A stretch of DNA of 64,000 nt from Halomonas litopenaei (lineage in GTDB: Bacteria; Pseudomonadota; Gammaproteobacteria; Pseudomonadales; Halomonadaceae): NCBI RefSeq assembly GCF_003045775.1, contig NZ_PXNS01000009.1, positions 1 to 64,000 on the forward strand, in the 5' to 3' direction. The notes under the pieces were generated by a model. That model saw only the letters and a program-made list of their open reading frames with translations. It made no database searches and had not been told where the DNA came from. The position numbers and the translations under genes were made by a program. This document shows positions 11,871 to 18,943 of the stretch, in pieces; the first letter of the stretch is position 1, and every line of letters starts with the position of its first letter.

Positions 11871-13061
11871 ATGCTGGACCCGACGCAGGACGAATGGAAC
11901 CTCGAGACCCTGGCCATCCGGGCGGGGCACGATCGCACCCAGGAGCAGGAACACTCCGAGCCGATCTTTCCGACCTCGAGCTTTGTCTACGGCAGCGCAG
12001 CCGAAGCGGCGCGCAAGTTTTCCGGTGACGAGCCGGGCAACGTCTACTCGCGCTTCACCAACCCCACGGTACGCACCTTCGAACGTCGCCTGGCGGCGAT
12101 GGAAGGGGGCGAGCGCTGTGTAGCCACCAGTTCCGGCATGGCCGCCATCCTGTCCACCGCGCTGGCACTGCTTCAGGCCGGTGACGAGATCGTCGCCTCG
12201 CGCTCGTTATTCGGCTCCACCGTCAGCCTGTTCGACAAGTATCTCGGCAAGTTCGGTATCACCACACGCTATGTGGAGCTTTCCGATCTGGACGCCTGGG
12301 AAGTGGCGATGACCCCGGCGACTCGGCTGCTGTTCGCCGAGACGCCTTCCAACCCGCTGTCCGAGGTTGTCGATATCGCGGCGCTGGCCGAACTGGCCCA
12401 TCGCCACGATGCCTTGCTCGCCATCGACAACTGCTTCTTGACGCCGGCGCTGCAGCGGCCGCTGTCACTGGGCGCCGATCTGGTGATCCATTCGGCCACC
12501 AAGTACCTGGATGGCCAGGGGCGCGCCATCGGCGGGGCCGTGGTCGGGCGTGACAAGGAGCTCGAGGAAGTCTTCGGAGTGGTGCGGACCTGCGGCCCAT
12601 GCCTCAGTCCCTTCAATGCCTGGATCTTCACCAAGGGACTGGAGACGCTGAACCTGCGGATGAAGGCTCACGCCGCCTCGGCGCTGGAACTGGCGCGCTG
12701 GCTTGACGCTCACCCGGCGGTAGAGAAGGTTCACTACAGCGGACTCGAGAGTCATCCCCAGCACCAGGTGGCGAGCCGCCAGCAGCAGGGTTTCGGCGCC
12801 GTGGTCGGGGTCGAGGTCAAGGGCGGGCGCGAGCAGGCCTGGTCAGTGGTCGATGCCACCCGCATGCTGTCGATCACCGGCAACCTGGGGGATGCCAAGA
12901 CCACCATTACCCACCCGGCGACCACTACCCACGGGCGTCTGTCGGACGAACAGAAGGCAACCGCCGGCATTTCCGAGAATCTGCTGCGCATCGCTGTGGG
13001 GCTCGAGAATCTCGACGACATCAAGGCTGACCTGGCCAGGGGGCTCGACGCCCTGGTCTAG
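11871..13061 (+). CDS. metZ: O-succinylhomoserine sulfhydrylase MetZ
   Basis: MetZ converts O-succinylhomoserine and sulfide to homocysteine, the direct sulfhydrylation route to methionine. The ATG at 11871 is preferred over upstream GTG/ATG codons because GGAG lies six bases before it. This gives 396 residues. It is a Cys/Met-metabolism PLP enzyme of fold type I: SRFTNPTVRTFE for PLP phosphate binding, ATSSGMAAIL, and VIHSATKYLDGQGR with PLP Lys211. The position behind purF is shared with Pseudomonas metZ. A related cystathionine gamma-synthase cannot be fully excluded, but neighbourhood and sequence favour MetZ. Confidence 0.92.
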   Translation: MLDPTQDEWNLETLAIRAGHDRTQEQEHSEPIFPTSSFVYGSAAEAARKFSGDEPGNVYSRFTNPTVRTFERRLAAMEGGERCVATSSGMAAILSTALALLQAGDEIVASRSLFGSTVSLFDKYLGKFGITTRYVELSDLDAWEVAMTPATRLLFAETPSNPLSEVVDIAALAELAHRHDALLAIDNCFLTPALQRPLSLGADLVIHSATKYLDGQGRAIGGAVVGRDKELEEVFGVVRTCGPCLSPFNAWIFTKGLETLNLRMKAHAASALELARWLDAHPAVEKVHYSGLESHPQHQVASRQQQGFGAVVGVEVKGGREQAWSVVDATRMLSITGNLGDAKTTITHPATTTHGRLSDEQKATAGISENLLRIAVGLENLDDIKADLARGLDALV

Positions 13062-13125
13062 AGGTTCGCCCGAGGCTGCCATGCTGGAGCCTCCCAATAG
13101 TGATGTGTCAAAGCGCTGCTTTACC

Positions 13126-13166
13126 ACGACCGCCGCACGAGTCCGCTCGTCGGCGGTCGTTGCGTT
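13126..13166 (+). terminator. Rho-independent terminator after metZ
   Basis: An ACGACCGCCG arm pairs with CGGCGGTCGT, extended by ACGAG/CTCGT around a TCCG loop, and is followed by TGCGTT. It lies 65 bases after the metZ stop and closes the purF-metZ transcript. Confidence 0.7.
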
Positions 13167-13296
13167 ACGGGGGAAGGGCAGCAGCCAGGCGCGCCATATC
13201 GCGGTTTTATCGTATCTATCGTTCGAAATTTTTCCACGGTTTGCCGTCTAAAGATGCGTTAAGCTCGATTTCATCGATTAATCAAAGGACGTTGGC

Positions 13297-13881
13297 ATGT
13301 GGCGAAATTCACGCCAGGGGTGGGGCCTGTTCGCCATCCTGCTGCACTGGACAAGTGCGCTGGCGATTCTCGGTCTGTTTGCCCTGGGCTGGTGGATGAC
13401 CGGTCTCGACTACTACAGCAACTGGTACAACCTGGCCCCCTGGTGGCATCGTGGCGTCGGCATGTTGCTGCTGTTCATTGTGGCTGGCCGTATCCTGTGG
13501 CGGCTGGTGCAGCCATCCCCCGAGGCCCACGGTTCAGCGCTTGAGCGTCGCGGAGCGGCGCTCGGTCATCTGGCGCTCTATCTGCTGATGACCACGGTGC
13601 TGATCAGCGGGTATCTCATCTCCACCGCCGACGGCAAGGGCATCGCCGTGCTCGACCTGTTTACCGTGCCCGCGCTGATCAGTGACCTGCCGGAGCAGGC
13701 CTCCCGCGCCGGCGTGGTGCACTGGTACAGTGCGCTGGCGCTGATCATCCTGTCGGCGGGCCACGCCCTGGCGGCCTTCAAGCATCACTACCTGGACCGT
13801 CAGGACACCCTGGTTCGCATGGTCGACCCGCGCCTGGCGCGTCGGGCCAAGCCTGACAAGACCACCGGGGAGCAGGCCTGA
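13297..13881 (+). CDS. Cytochrome b561 family di-haem membrane protein
   Basis: This 194-residue protein has four hydrophobic helices (about 12-31, 50-67, 86-106, 141-163). It has the HWTSALAI and WWHRGVGMLLL histidines in the first two helices and VHWYSALALIILSAGHALAAFKHH in the last. These provide the usual b-haem ligands of the CybB/YodB family of inner-membrane electron carriers. AAAGGA precedes the ATG. The next gene encodes a YceI protein, and the b561-yceI pair recurs in proteobacteria, probably sharing a quinone or isoprenoid redox role. Confidence 0.88.
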   Translation: MWRNSRQGWGLFAILLHWTSALAILGLFALGWWMTGLDYYSNWYNLAPWWHRGVGMLLLFIVAGRILWRLVQPSPEAHGSALERRGAALGHLALYLLMTTVLISGYLISTADGKGIAVLDLFTVPALISDLPEQASRAGVVHWYSALALIILSAGHALAAFKHHYLDRQDTLVRMVDPRLARRAKPDKTTGEQA

Positions 13882-14023
13882 AGACGCCAACGTGACCTTG
13901 CGACCGCCGGCAAGTGTTGTCCGGACGTCAAGAATCGACCGGCCCGGGGCCGATGAATGACCCAAGGTCGGTATAGAGAAAGAGTGCTGACGCAATCACC
14001 GCGTAACCATCAAGGAGAGTGAC

Positions 14024-14605
14024 ATGTTCAAGAAGACCGCCATCGCCGCCCTGACCGCCGCCTCGCTGCTGACGCTGGCCCAGGCCCAGGCCGCCGACTA
14101 CGCCATCGATTCTGAAGGCCAGCACGCCTTTATCCAGTTCAAGATCAGCCACCTCGGCTATTCCTATATTCTGGGTAGCTTCGAGTCCTTCGACGGTACC
14201 TTCAGCTACGACCCGGAAAACGTCGAGGCGGCGTCCGCCGAGGTCGAGGTTGATGTCACCAGTCTGAATACCAACCACGCCGAGCGCGACAAGCACATCC
14301 TGAGCGGTGACTTCCTCGACGCCGGTGAGTACCCGACCGCCACCTTTACCTCCACCGGCTTTGAATCTACCGGCGATGGCGAAGGTGTTCTGAGCGGTGA
14401 CCTGACCCTGCATGGTGTGACCAACAGCATCGAGATGCCGGTGACCCTGCTGGGCGAGGGTGACGACCCCTGGGGCGGCTATCGCGCAGGCTTCGAAGGT
14501 TCCGCCGAGCTGGCGCTGTCCGACTACGACATCGACATGAGCAAGTTCCCCGAGCCGATGCACAACCTTGAGCTGTACGTGACCTTCGAAGGCATTCGTC
14601 AGTAA
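14024..14605 (+). CDS. Periplasmic YceI family lipocalin-like protein
   Basis: This 193-residue protein has a clear Sec signal peptide, a MFKK start, a hydrophobic core at 6-19 and AQA-ADY cleavage after residue 23. The mature part matches the YceI fold: YAIDSEGQHAFIQFKISHLGYS at the start, then VEVDVTSLNTNHAERDKHI, FLDAGEYPTATFTSTGF and LTLHGVTNSIEMPV. YceI proteins bind a polyisoprenoid, probably a quinone precursor, in an eight-stranded barrel. It follows cytochrome b561 by 142 bases. AAGGAGAGTGAC is a strong ribosome binding site. A terminator follows at once. Confidence 0.93.
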   Translation: MFKKTAIAALTAASLLTLAQAQAADYAIDSEGQHAFIQFKISHLGYSYILGSFESFDGTFSYDPENVEAASAEVEVDVTSLNTNHAERDKHILSGDFLDAGEYPTATFTSTGFESTGDGEGVLSGDLTLHGVTNSIEMPVTLLGEGDDPWGGYRAGFEGSAELALSDYDIDMSKFPEPMHNLELYVTFEGIRQ

Positions 14606-14626
14606 CACGCCCTGCTCAACATGACG

Positions 14627-14656
14627 AAAGCCCCGGGACAGGTGCCCGGGGCTTTT
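14627..14656 (+). terminator. Rho-independent terminator after yceI
   Basis: AAAGCCCCGGG pairs with CCCGGGGCTTTT around a short ACAGGTG loop. It is a strong GC stem ending in a T run 20 bases after the yceI stop. Confidence 0.9.
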
Positions 14657-14685
14657 GCCGTTGAAGGAGGCTGAGCGAGGGTTCG

Positions 14686-14701
14686 TTATGGCTTACCATA
14701 A
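14686..14701. promoter_or_regulatory. Palindrome TTATGG-N4-CCATAA upstream of the MATE gene
   Basis: A perfect 6-bp inverted repeat with a CTTA centre lies 28 bases upstream of the MATE start codon, in the position of a core promoter. It has the look of a dimeric repressor operator. No cognate regulator is adjacent. Confidence 0.4.
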
Positions 14702-14728
14702 GCGGCCTATCTACCATCCGGAGACACC

Positions 14729-16087
14729 GTGCACCTAAGTTCCGACTCTACCTCCCTGGGGCGCACCCTGTGGCAAAAGACCTGGCCGATGGCGATCGGA
14801 GTGTTGTCGCTGCTCGGCTTTCAGCTGGTCGACTCTGCCTTCGTCGCGCGCCTGGGCACCGCTCCCCTGGCGGCCCAGTCCTACACCTTTCCGCTGTCGT
14901 TTCTGATCATCGGCGTACAGGTGGGCATGGGGATCGCCATTGCCGCCTTGATTTCCCGGGCGCTGGGTGGGGGCGAAGACGACCGCGCCCAACGTCTGGG
15001 CAGCCTGTCGCTGATGATGGGGACAGTCGCCATCGGCCTGCTGGCGCTGGTGTTATGGGCCCTGCAGAGTCCCATCTTCGGGGCCCTTGGGGCCGACGCT
15101 CACGCGCGGGAGTTGATTCGCGCCTACTGGGCACCCCAGCTGGTCGCCGCCTGGCTGGGGGCGGTGGTGTACTTCGGCTACAGCCTGTTTCGTGCCCACG
15201 GCAACACCAGCTTTCCCGGCAGCATGATGGTGCTGACCAGCCTGGTGAACCTGTGTCTCGATCCGATTCTGATCTTTGGTATCGGCAACTGGGACGGGCT
15301 GGGCCTGCCCGGGGCCGCCTGGGCCACGGTGCTTGCCTTTGGCAGTGGCCTTGCCTTGCTCGGCTGGCAGTTGAAGGGGCGCCACTGGCTCGCGTTCGAA
15401 GGCCTCCGGGAGGAATGGCGGCTATCGGGGCGGTCCTTTGCGGGGGTCGCCTGTCCCGCCATGGTCAGCCAATTGATGCCGCCGCTGGCGGCGATGCTGG
15501 CGATTTCCACGGTGTCACGCCTGGGCGAATCCGCCGTGGCGGCCTGGGGACTTGCCAGCCGTCTGGAGACGGTGTCGCTGATGGTGGTGCTGGCGCTGAC
15601 CATGTCGCTGCCACCCTGGCTCGGCCGCTGCTACGGCGCCGGCGACTGGGCCCAGGTGCACCGCCTGATGCGCCTTGCCCTCAAGGTGGTGGTGGTGTGG
15701 CAGTTGATGCTGGGTGTGTCGCTGGCACTGGCTTCGCCTTGGGTCGCCCGTGCCCTGGCCGGCACGCCGGAGGTCAGCGAATCGCTGATGGTGCTGATGC
15801 GCTTCATGTTGCCGAGCTATGCCGCGCTCGGGGTGTGCATGCTGGTGGTGTCGGCCGGCAATGCCCTCGGCTGGCCGATGCGCGCCATGCTGCTGTCTGC
15901 CGCGCGGTTGTTCGTGTTCTACCTGCCGTGCCTGTGGCTCGGTGTAACGCTGATGGGCGGTGTTACCGGCCTTGGGCTTGGAGCGGGGGTGGGCAACCTG
16001 CTGGCGGGAATTGGCGCCTACCTGTTGCTGCGGCGGACCCTGTCGCGTCCGAAGCGTAGTGGCAAGGGTGAAATGCAGGGTAGTTGA
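14729..16087 (+). CDS. MATE family efflux transporter (NorM/DinF-like)
   Basis: This is a 452-residue, very hydrophobic protein with about twelve helices in two homologous halves. The first half opens with TWPMAIGVLSLLGFQLVDSAFV and contains ALGGGEDDRAQR in the 2-3 loop. The second opens near residue 235 with LAAMLAISTVSRLGESAVAAWG. These are MatE repeats; members export cationic drugs, dyes or metabolites using Na+ or H+. The start is a GTG with GGAGACACC in front. The substrate cannot be told from sequence. It stands alone between the yceI terminator and dadA. Confidence 0.9.
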   Translation: MHLSSDSTSLGRTLWQKTWPMAIGVLSLLGFQLVDSAFVARLGTAPLAAQSYTFPLSFLIIGVQVGMGIAIAALISRALGGGEDDRAQRLGSLSLMMGTVAIGLLALVLWALQSPIFGALGADAHARELIRAYWAPQLVAAWLGAVVYFGYSLFRAHGNTSFPGSMMVLTSLVNLCLDPILIFGIGNWDGLGLPGAAWATVLAFGSGLALLGWQLKGRHWLAFEGLREEWRLSGRSFAGVACPAMVSQLMPPLAAMLAISTVSRLGESAVAAWGLASRLETVSLMVVLALTMSLPPWLGRCYGAGDWAQVHRLMRLALKVVVVWQLMLGVSLALASPWVARALAGTPEVSESLMVLMRFMLPSYAALGVCMLVVSAGNALGWPMRAMLLSAARLFVFYLPCLWLGVTLMGGVTGLGLGAGVGNLLAGIGAYLLLRRTLSRPKRSGKGEMQGS

Positions 16088-16217
16088 ATCAACTGTTTTA
16101 AGGAACTTGAGAGAAAGTAAAGTCTGCGACTCGTAATAACTTCGATATCACCGTTCGCGTAAGGTGGCTAAAAAAGAATAAAACACTTCGGACTCGACCC
16201 TATACTCCTCTCATTGC

Positions 16218-16242
16218 AGGCCGTGGCCATTGGCCACGGCCT
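16218..16242 (+). other. Perfect 25-bp palindrome between the MATE gene and dadA
   Basis: Two 12-base arms (AGGCCGTGGCCA and TGGCCACGGCCT) flank a single central base. It lies 64 bases upstream of dadA, just after a TATACT box at 16201. No T run follows, so it is not a standard terminator. It could be an operator or a leader-RNA hairpin for dadA, or a poor terminator for the MATE gene. Confidence 0.6.
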
Positions 16243-16305
16243 ATCTCATGCTCAACGCCCGGGATCGGGACGGGCCATCGACAACGAGAACAGAGGAGTG
16301 GCGAC

Positions 16306-17565
16306 ATGAAGGTACTGGTACTGGGAGCGGGTGTCGTAGGGGTTACCACCGCCTATTATCTGGCCCGTCAGGGACACGAGGTAAAGGTGGTCGATCGTCA
16401 GCCCTCCGTGGCGATGGAGACCAGCTACGGCAACGCTGGCCAGGTATCCTTCGGCTTCTCCTCCCCCTGGGCTGCCCCGGGCATCCCCCAGAAGGCGGTC
16501 AAGTGGATGTTCCAGGAGCATGCTCCACTCAAGATCCAGCCCAAGATGGACTCGAACATGGGTCGCTTCATGATGCAGATGCTCAGCAACTGCAATCCTG
16601 ACAGCTACGCCCTCAACAAGGAGCGCATGGTCCGCGTCGCTGAGCACAGCCGCGCCTGCATCAATGCGCTGCGTGACGAGACCGGGCTGCGCTACGAAGA
16701 TCGCCAGCGTGGCCTGCTGCAGCTGTTCCGTACCGAAAAGCAGGTCGAAGCGGTGGGCAAGGACATGAAGGTCCTCGAGCAGTGCGGCGTGCGTCATGAA
16801 CTGCTGGACGCCAGCCGCATCGCCCAGGTGGAGCCGGCGCTTGCCCGTGTGCCCGGCAAGTTTGTCGGTGGCCTGCATCTGCCCGACGATCAGACCGGTG
16901 ACTGCCACCTGTTCACCAATCGCCTGGCCGACTACTGCCGCGAGAAGCTCGGTGTCGAGTTCATGTTCAACACCACCATCGAGCGGCTGACGCGGGTCTC
17001 CGGCAAGGTAGAGGCGGTGCACACCAGTGCCGGCACCCTGACCGCCGATGCCTACGTGATGGCGCTGGGCAGCTACTCGCCGTTCCTCGCCCGTGACCTG
17101 GACATCCGCCTGCCGATCTACCCGGTCAAGGGCTACAGCCTGACCCTGCCGGTGGTCGATGACGGCGGCGCGCCCCAGTCCACCGTCATGGACGAAACCT
17201 TCAAGGTGGCGATTTCGCGCTTCGACGACCGTATCCGTGTCGGCGGCACTGCGGAGCTGGCCTCCTACGACCTCAGCCTGGCCGAGAAGCGTCGTGCCAC
17301 CATTTCCATGGTCGTGCGCGATGTGTTCCCGGAAGGCGGCGATCTGGCCAAGGCCGAGTTCTGGACCGGCCTGCGCCCGATGACCCCGGACTCCACTCCG
17401 ATCATCGGCGCTACCAAGTACGACAACCTGTGGCTCAACACCGGCCACGGCACCCTGGGCTGGACCATGAGCTGTGGCAGTGCTCAGCTGCTGTCCGACC
17501 TGATCGACGGTCGTACGCCCGCCATCAACCCCGATGGTCTGGCCGTATCCCGCTACGCCGCCTGA
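16306..17565 (+). CDS. dadA: D-amino acid dehydrogenase small subunit DadA
   Basis: DadA is a membrane-associated FAD enzyme that oxidises D-amino acids, mainly D-alanine, to 2-oxo acids and passes electrons to the respiratory chain. The 419-residue protein starts with the dinucleotide-binding VLGAGVVGVTTAYYLARQG (GxGxxG at about 7-12). It has the family motif ETSYGNAGQVSFGFSSPWAAPG (39-60) and the C-terminal FWTGLRPMTPDSTPIIG and LNTGHGTLGWTMSCGS that close the FAD site. GAGGAGTGGCGAC gives a strong ribosome binding site. The usual partner alanine racemase (dadX) is not next to it. A tandem repeat array begins 20 bases after the stop. Confidence 0.95.
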   Translation: MKVLVLGAGVVGVTTAYYLARQGHEVKVVDRQPSVAMETSYGNAGQVSFGFSSPWAAPGIPQKAVKWMFQEHAPLKIQPKMDSNMGRFMMQMLSNCNPDSYALNKERMVRVAEHSRACINALRDETGLRYEDRQRGLLQLFRTEKQVEAVGKDMKVLEQCGVRHELLDASRIAQVEPALARVPGKFVGGLHLPDDQTGDCHLFTNRLADYCREKLGVEFMFNTTIERLTRVSGKVEAVHTSAGTLTADAYVMALGSYSPFLARDLDIRLPIYPVKGYSLTLPVVDDGGAPQSTVMDETFKVAISRFDDRIRVGGTAELASYDLSLAEKRRATISMVVRDVFPEGGDLAKAEFWTGLRPMTPDSTPIIGATKYDNLWLNTGHGTLGWTMSCGSAQLLSDLIDGRTPAINPDGLAVSRYAA

Positions 17566-17583
17566 AGCCTGAAGCAGTAGAGG

Positions 17584-17725
17584 CAAGACAAGGCACAACG
17601 TCAAGGGCACAACGCCAAGGCATAACGCCAAGGCATAACGCCAAGGCATAACGCCAAGGCATAACGCCAAGGCATAACGCCAAGGCATAACGCCAAGGCA
17701 TAACGCCAAGACATAACGCCAAGAC
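17584..17725 (+). repeat. 13-bp tandem repeat array, unit CAAGGCATAACGC
   Basis: There are seven identical head-to-tail copies at 17616-17706. A variant copy (GACAT) and a partial unit follow, and two or three degenerate copies (GGCACAACG forms, one 14 bases long) precede. The array begins just after the dadA stop. Because 13 is not a multiple of three, it opens repeated pseudo-ORFs on the minus strand that are not genes. There are no spacers, so it is not CRISPR. Confidence 0.97.
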
Positions 17726-17792
17726 CCGCGCCTACCGATAGATAGCCAGAGCAGGGTGGTGCAGTAGCACCGCTAGCGACTCAGCCAACACA

Positions 17793-17834
17793 ACGACACC
17801 CCGACGGGCCTTGCCCGCCGGGGTGTCGTCGTTT
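17793..17834 (+). terminator. Strong hairpin terminator after dadA and the repeat array
   Basis: ACGACACCCCGACGGGC pairs with GCCCGCCGGGGTGTCGT with one mismatch and a CTT loop, then CGTTTG. Near-symmetrical sequence could let it work in both directions. It lies 228 bases after the dadA stop, so the tandem array would be part of the dadA mRNA tail. Confidence 0.85.
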
Positions 17835-18252
17835 GTGGTATTCGACCACGGCGCGTCGTCAAATCGTGGCCAAACCAGGAAAAGGGTGGGGCGCACTCAG
17901 CGACGTCGAGGCAAAGCTCGAATCCCCGGATATGTCGGTATATGCTGAAAGGCAACAACTAAACTTAGCCAGAATGACAGACAGTCCAGCTCCATCCGGG
18001 CGTGGAAGCCAGGACGCCTTATTCAAGCCTGGTGGGTAGTGCTGATTTCATAGAAGGGTGTGGCATCAATCGCCAGGGAAGGGGCGTGTCTGTGTGACAT
18101 TCTCCCGCGGTAGCCTGCCTGAAGGGTAATCGGCAACCGGAGTATCCACGCCGGGCCTGTGTCGATGCTATAGCAGATCCAATGGGCTGGATGTGCCAGC
18201 AAACCGAGTCGTGCAGGTGATGCCGACGACATAGAACTCCCGGGCGCGCAAG
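17835..18252. other. Non-coding left flank of the relict integron
   Basis: No gene with a ribosome binding site or family motif was found. Minus-strand reading just after the decayed intI loses all integrase similarity at about 18253, so this is the side where the integrase C-terminal half has been lost or replaced. A 79-codon minus-strand frame (18023-18262) shows nothing recognisable. Composition is intermediate between the chromosome and the cassettes. Confidence 0.5.
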
Positions 18253-18609
18253 CTAGCTGCATAAAAGGACCGCAGTGACCTCGGCACGCGTCAGTACGGT
18301 GGGAAGCCTACGATGTTGGTGCGCGTGCTAGAAATCGAGCGGTCCCAACTCGACACCAAGAAACTTGTGGTACAAGAAGGCGAGAGCATTCAACGCAATC
18401 TTCTGCGTATTGACCGAGACACCGCTGTCGTTGGCGAGCGATGTCTGGAAGACGCGCACCTCGGGTGCACCCATCTCAGCAGGATGTCGGCGATGGTGAT
18501 ACAAGATGAACCGCTTTATCCAGTGCAGATACGTCTTTTCTGTTCGAATACTGTAGCCACGCAAACGTAGATCTCGGCGGATGGACTCCAGGAACGGGCT
18601 CTTGCTCAT
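18253..18609 (-). pseudogene. intI: Integron integrase IntI, decayed (N-terminal third only, internal stop)
   Basis: From the ATG at 18609 (GGAGG eight bases upstream) the minus strand encodes 93 residues that match the SAM-like N-terminal domain of integron tyrosine recombinases: RLRGYSIRTEKTYLHWIKRF, RHPAEMGAPEV, VNTQKIALNALAFLYHK. A TAG stop occurs at 18330-18328. The same frame then continues integrase-like (HRRLPTVLTRAEVTAVL) up to a second TAG at 18255-18253, after which similarity ends. All catalytic residues (Arg, His, Arg, Tyr of the C-terminal domain) are missing, so it cannot act. It is transcribed away from the cassette genes, as in intact integrons. Confidence is high for the family, and for the loss of function. 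Confidence 0.87.
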
Positions 18610-18632
18610 GTGTAGCCTCCCGAATACGGTAA

Positions 18633-18648
18633 CTATACATTCATACAG
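18633..18648 (-). promoter_or_regulatory. LexA-like box upstream of intI
   Basis: On the minus strand the sequence is CTGTATGAATGTATAG, a CTGT-N8-ACAG type SOS box with one mismatch in the right half-site. It ends 24 bases before the intI start codon. LexA boxes at this position are well documented for integron integrase promoters, which supports the integron call. Confidence 0.6.
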
Positions 18649-18943
18649 CATATTGAGAGGCGTCCAGGTGCCGTGCCTGGAAAGCAACAGAAGAACGCAT
18701 GTTTTCTCCGCACAAATTCCAGAAAAAAGGCAGAACATCAGAGAGATGTCAGCAGAGTCCGGTGGAATGTCAGGCACACTTTCGCAGGAATTCGAGCATG
18801 CGCGTATTGGCGACTAAGGGCGAAGAAGGCATAAGATGAATTTCTTGTTAGTATCAAGAAGATGTGAAGCGTTTTATGCAGGTCCGGGCGGCGTCAATTT
18901 AAGCAGGCATACAATTAAAAATGTTACATTTCTCGGAGAGATT
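18649..18943 (+). other. Probable attI and leader region between intI and the first cassette gene
   Basis: This lies between the divergent intI promoter and the first cassette CDS. Composition falls to AT-rich from about 18835. A GTTAGTA heptamer at 18847-18853 resembles the GTTRRRY core where cassettes join attI and sits close to this change, but the match is imperfect and attI sites are poorly conserved. An in-frame start at 18836 exists for the downstream gene but lacks a good ribosome binding site. Confidence 0.35.

Noticed and set aside
16252-17709. 485-codon minus-strand ORF
   Set aside because: It is antisense to dadA, whose motifs are unambiguous. Its start is created by the 13-bp repeats.
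17525-17722. Minus-strand ORFs made of repeated LALCLGVMPWRYA
   Set aside because: They arise from the 13-bp tandem array (13 is not divisible by three). No ribosome binding site.
17584-17725. CRISPR array
   Set aside because: The 13-base units are directly adjacent without spacers and no cas gene is near.
18023-18262. 79-codon minus-strand ORF as a transposase fragment
   Set aside because: The end of the frame looked faintly transposase-like, but no DDE or other signature could be supported.
18869-18912. Extra attC or attI next to the first cassette gene (GCGTTTTATGC)
   Set aside because: The core does not fit GTTRRRY, and no paired arm was found.
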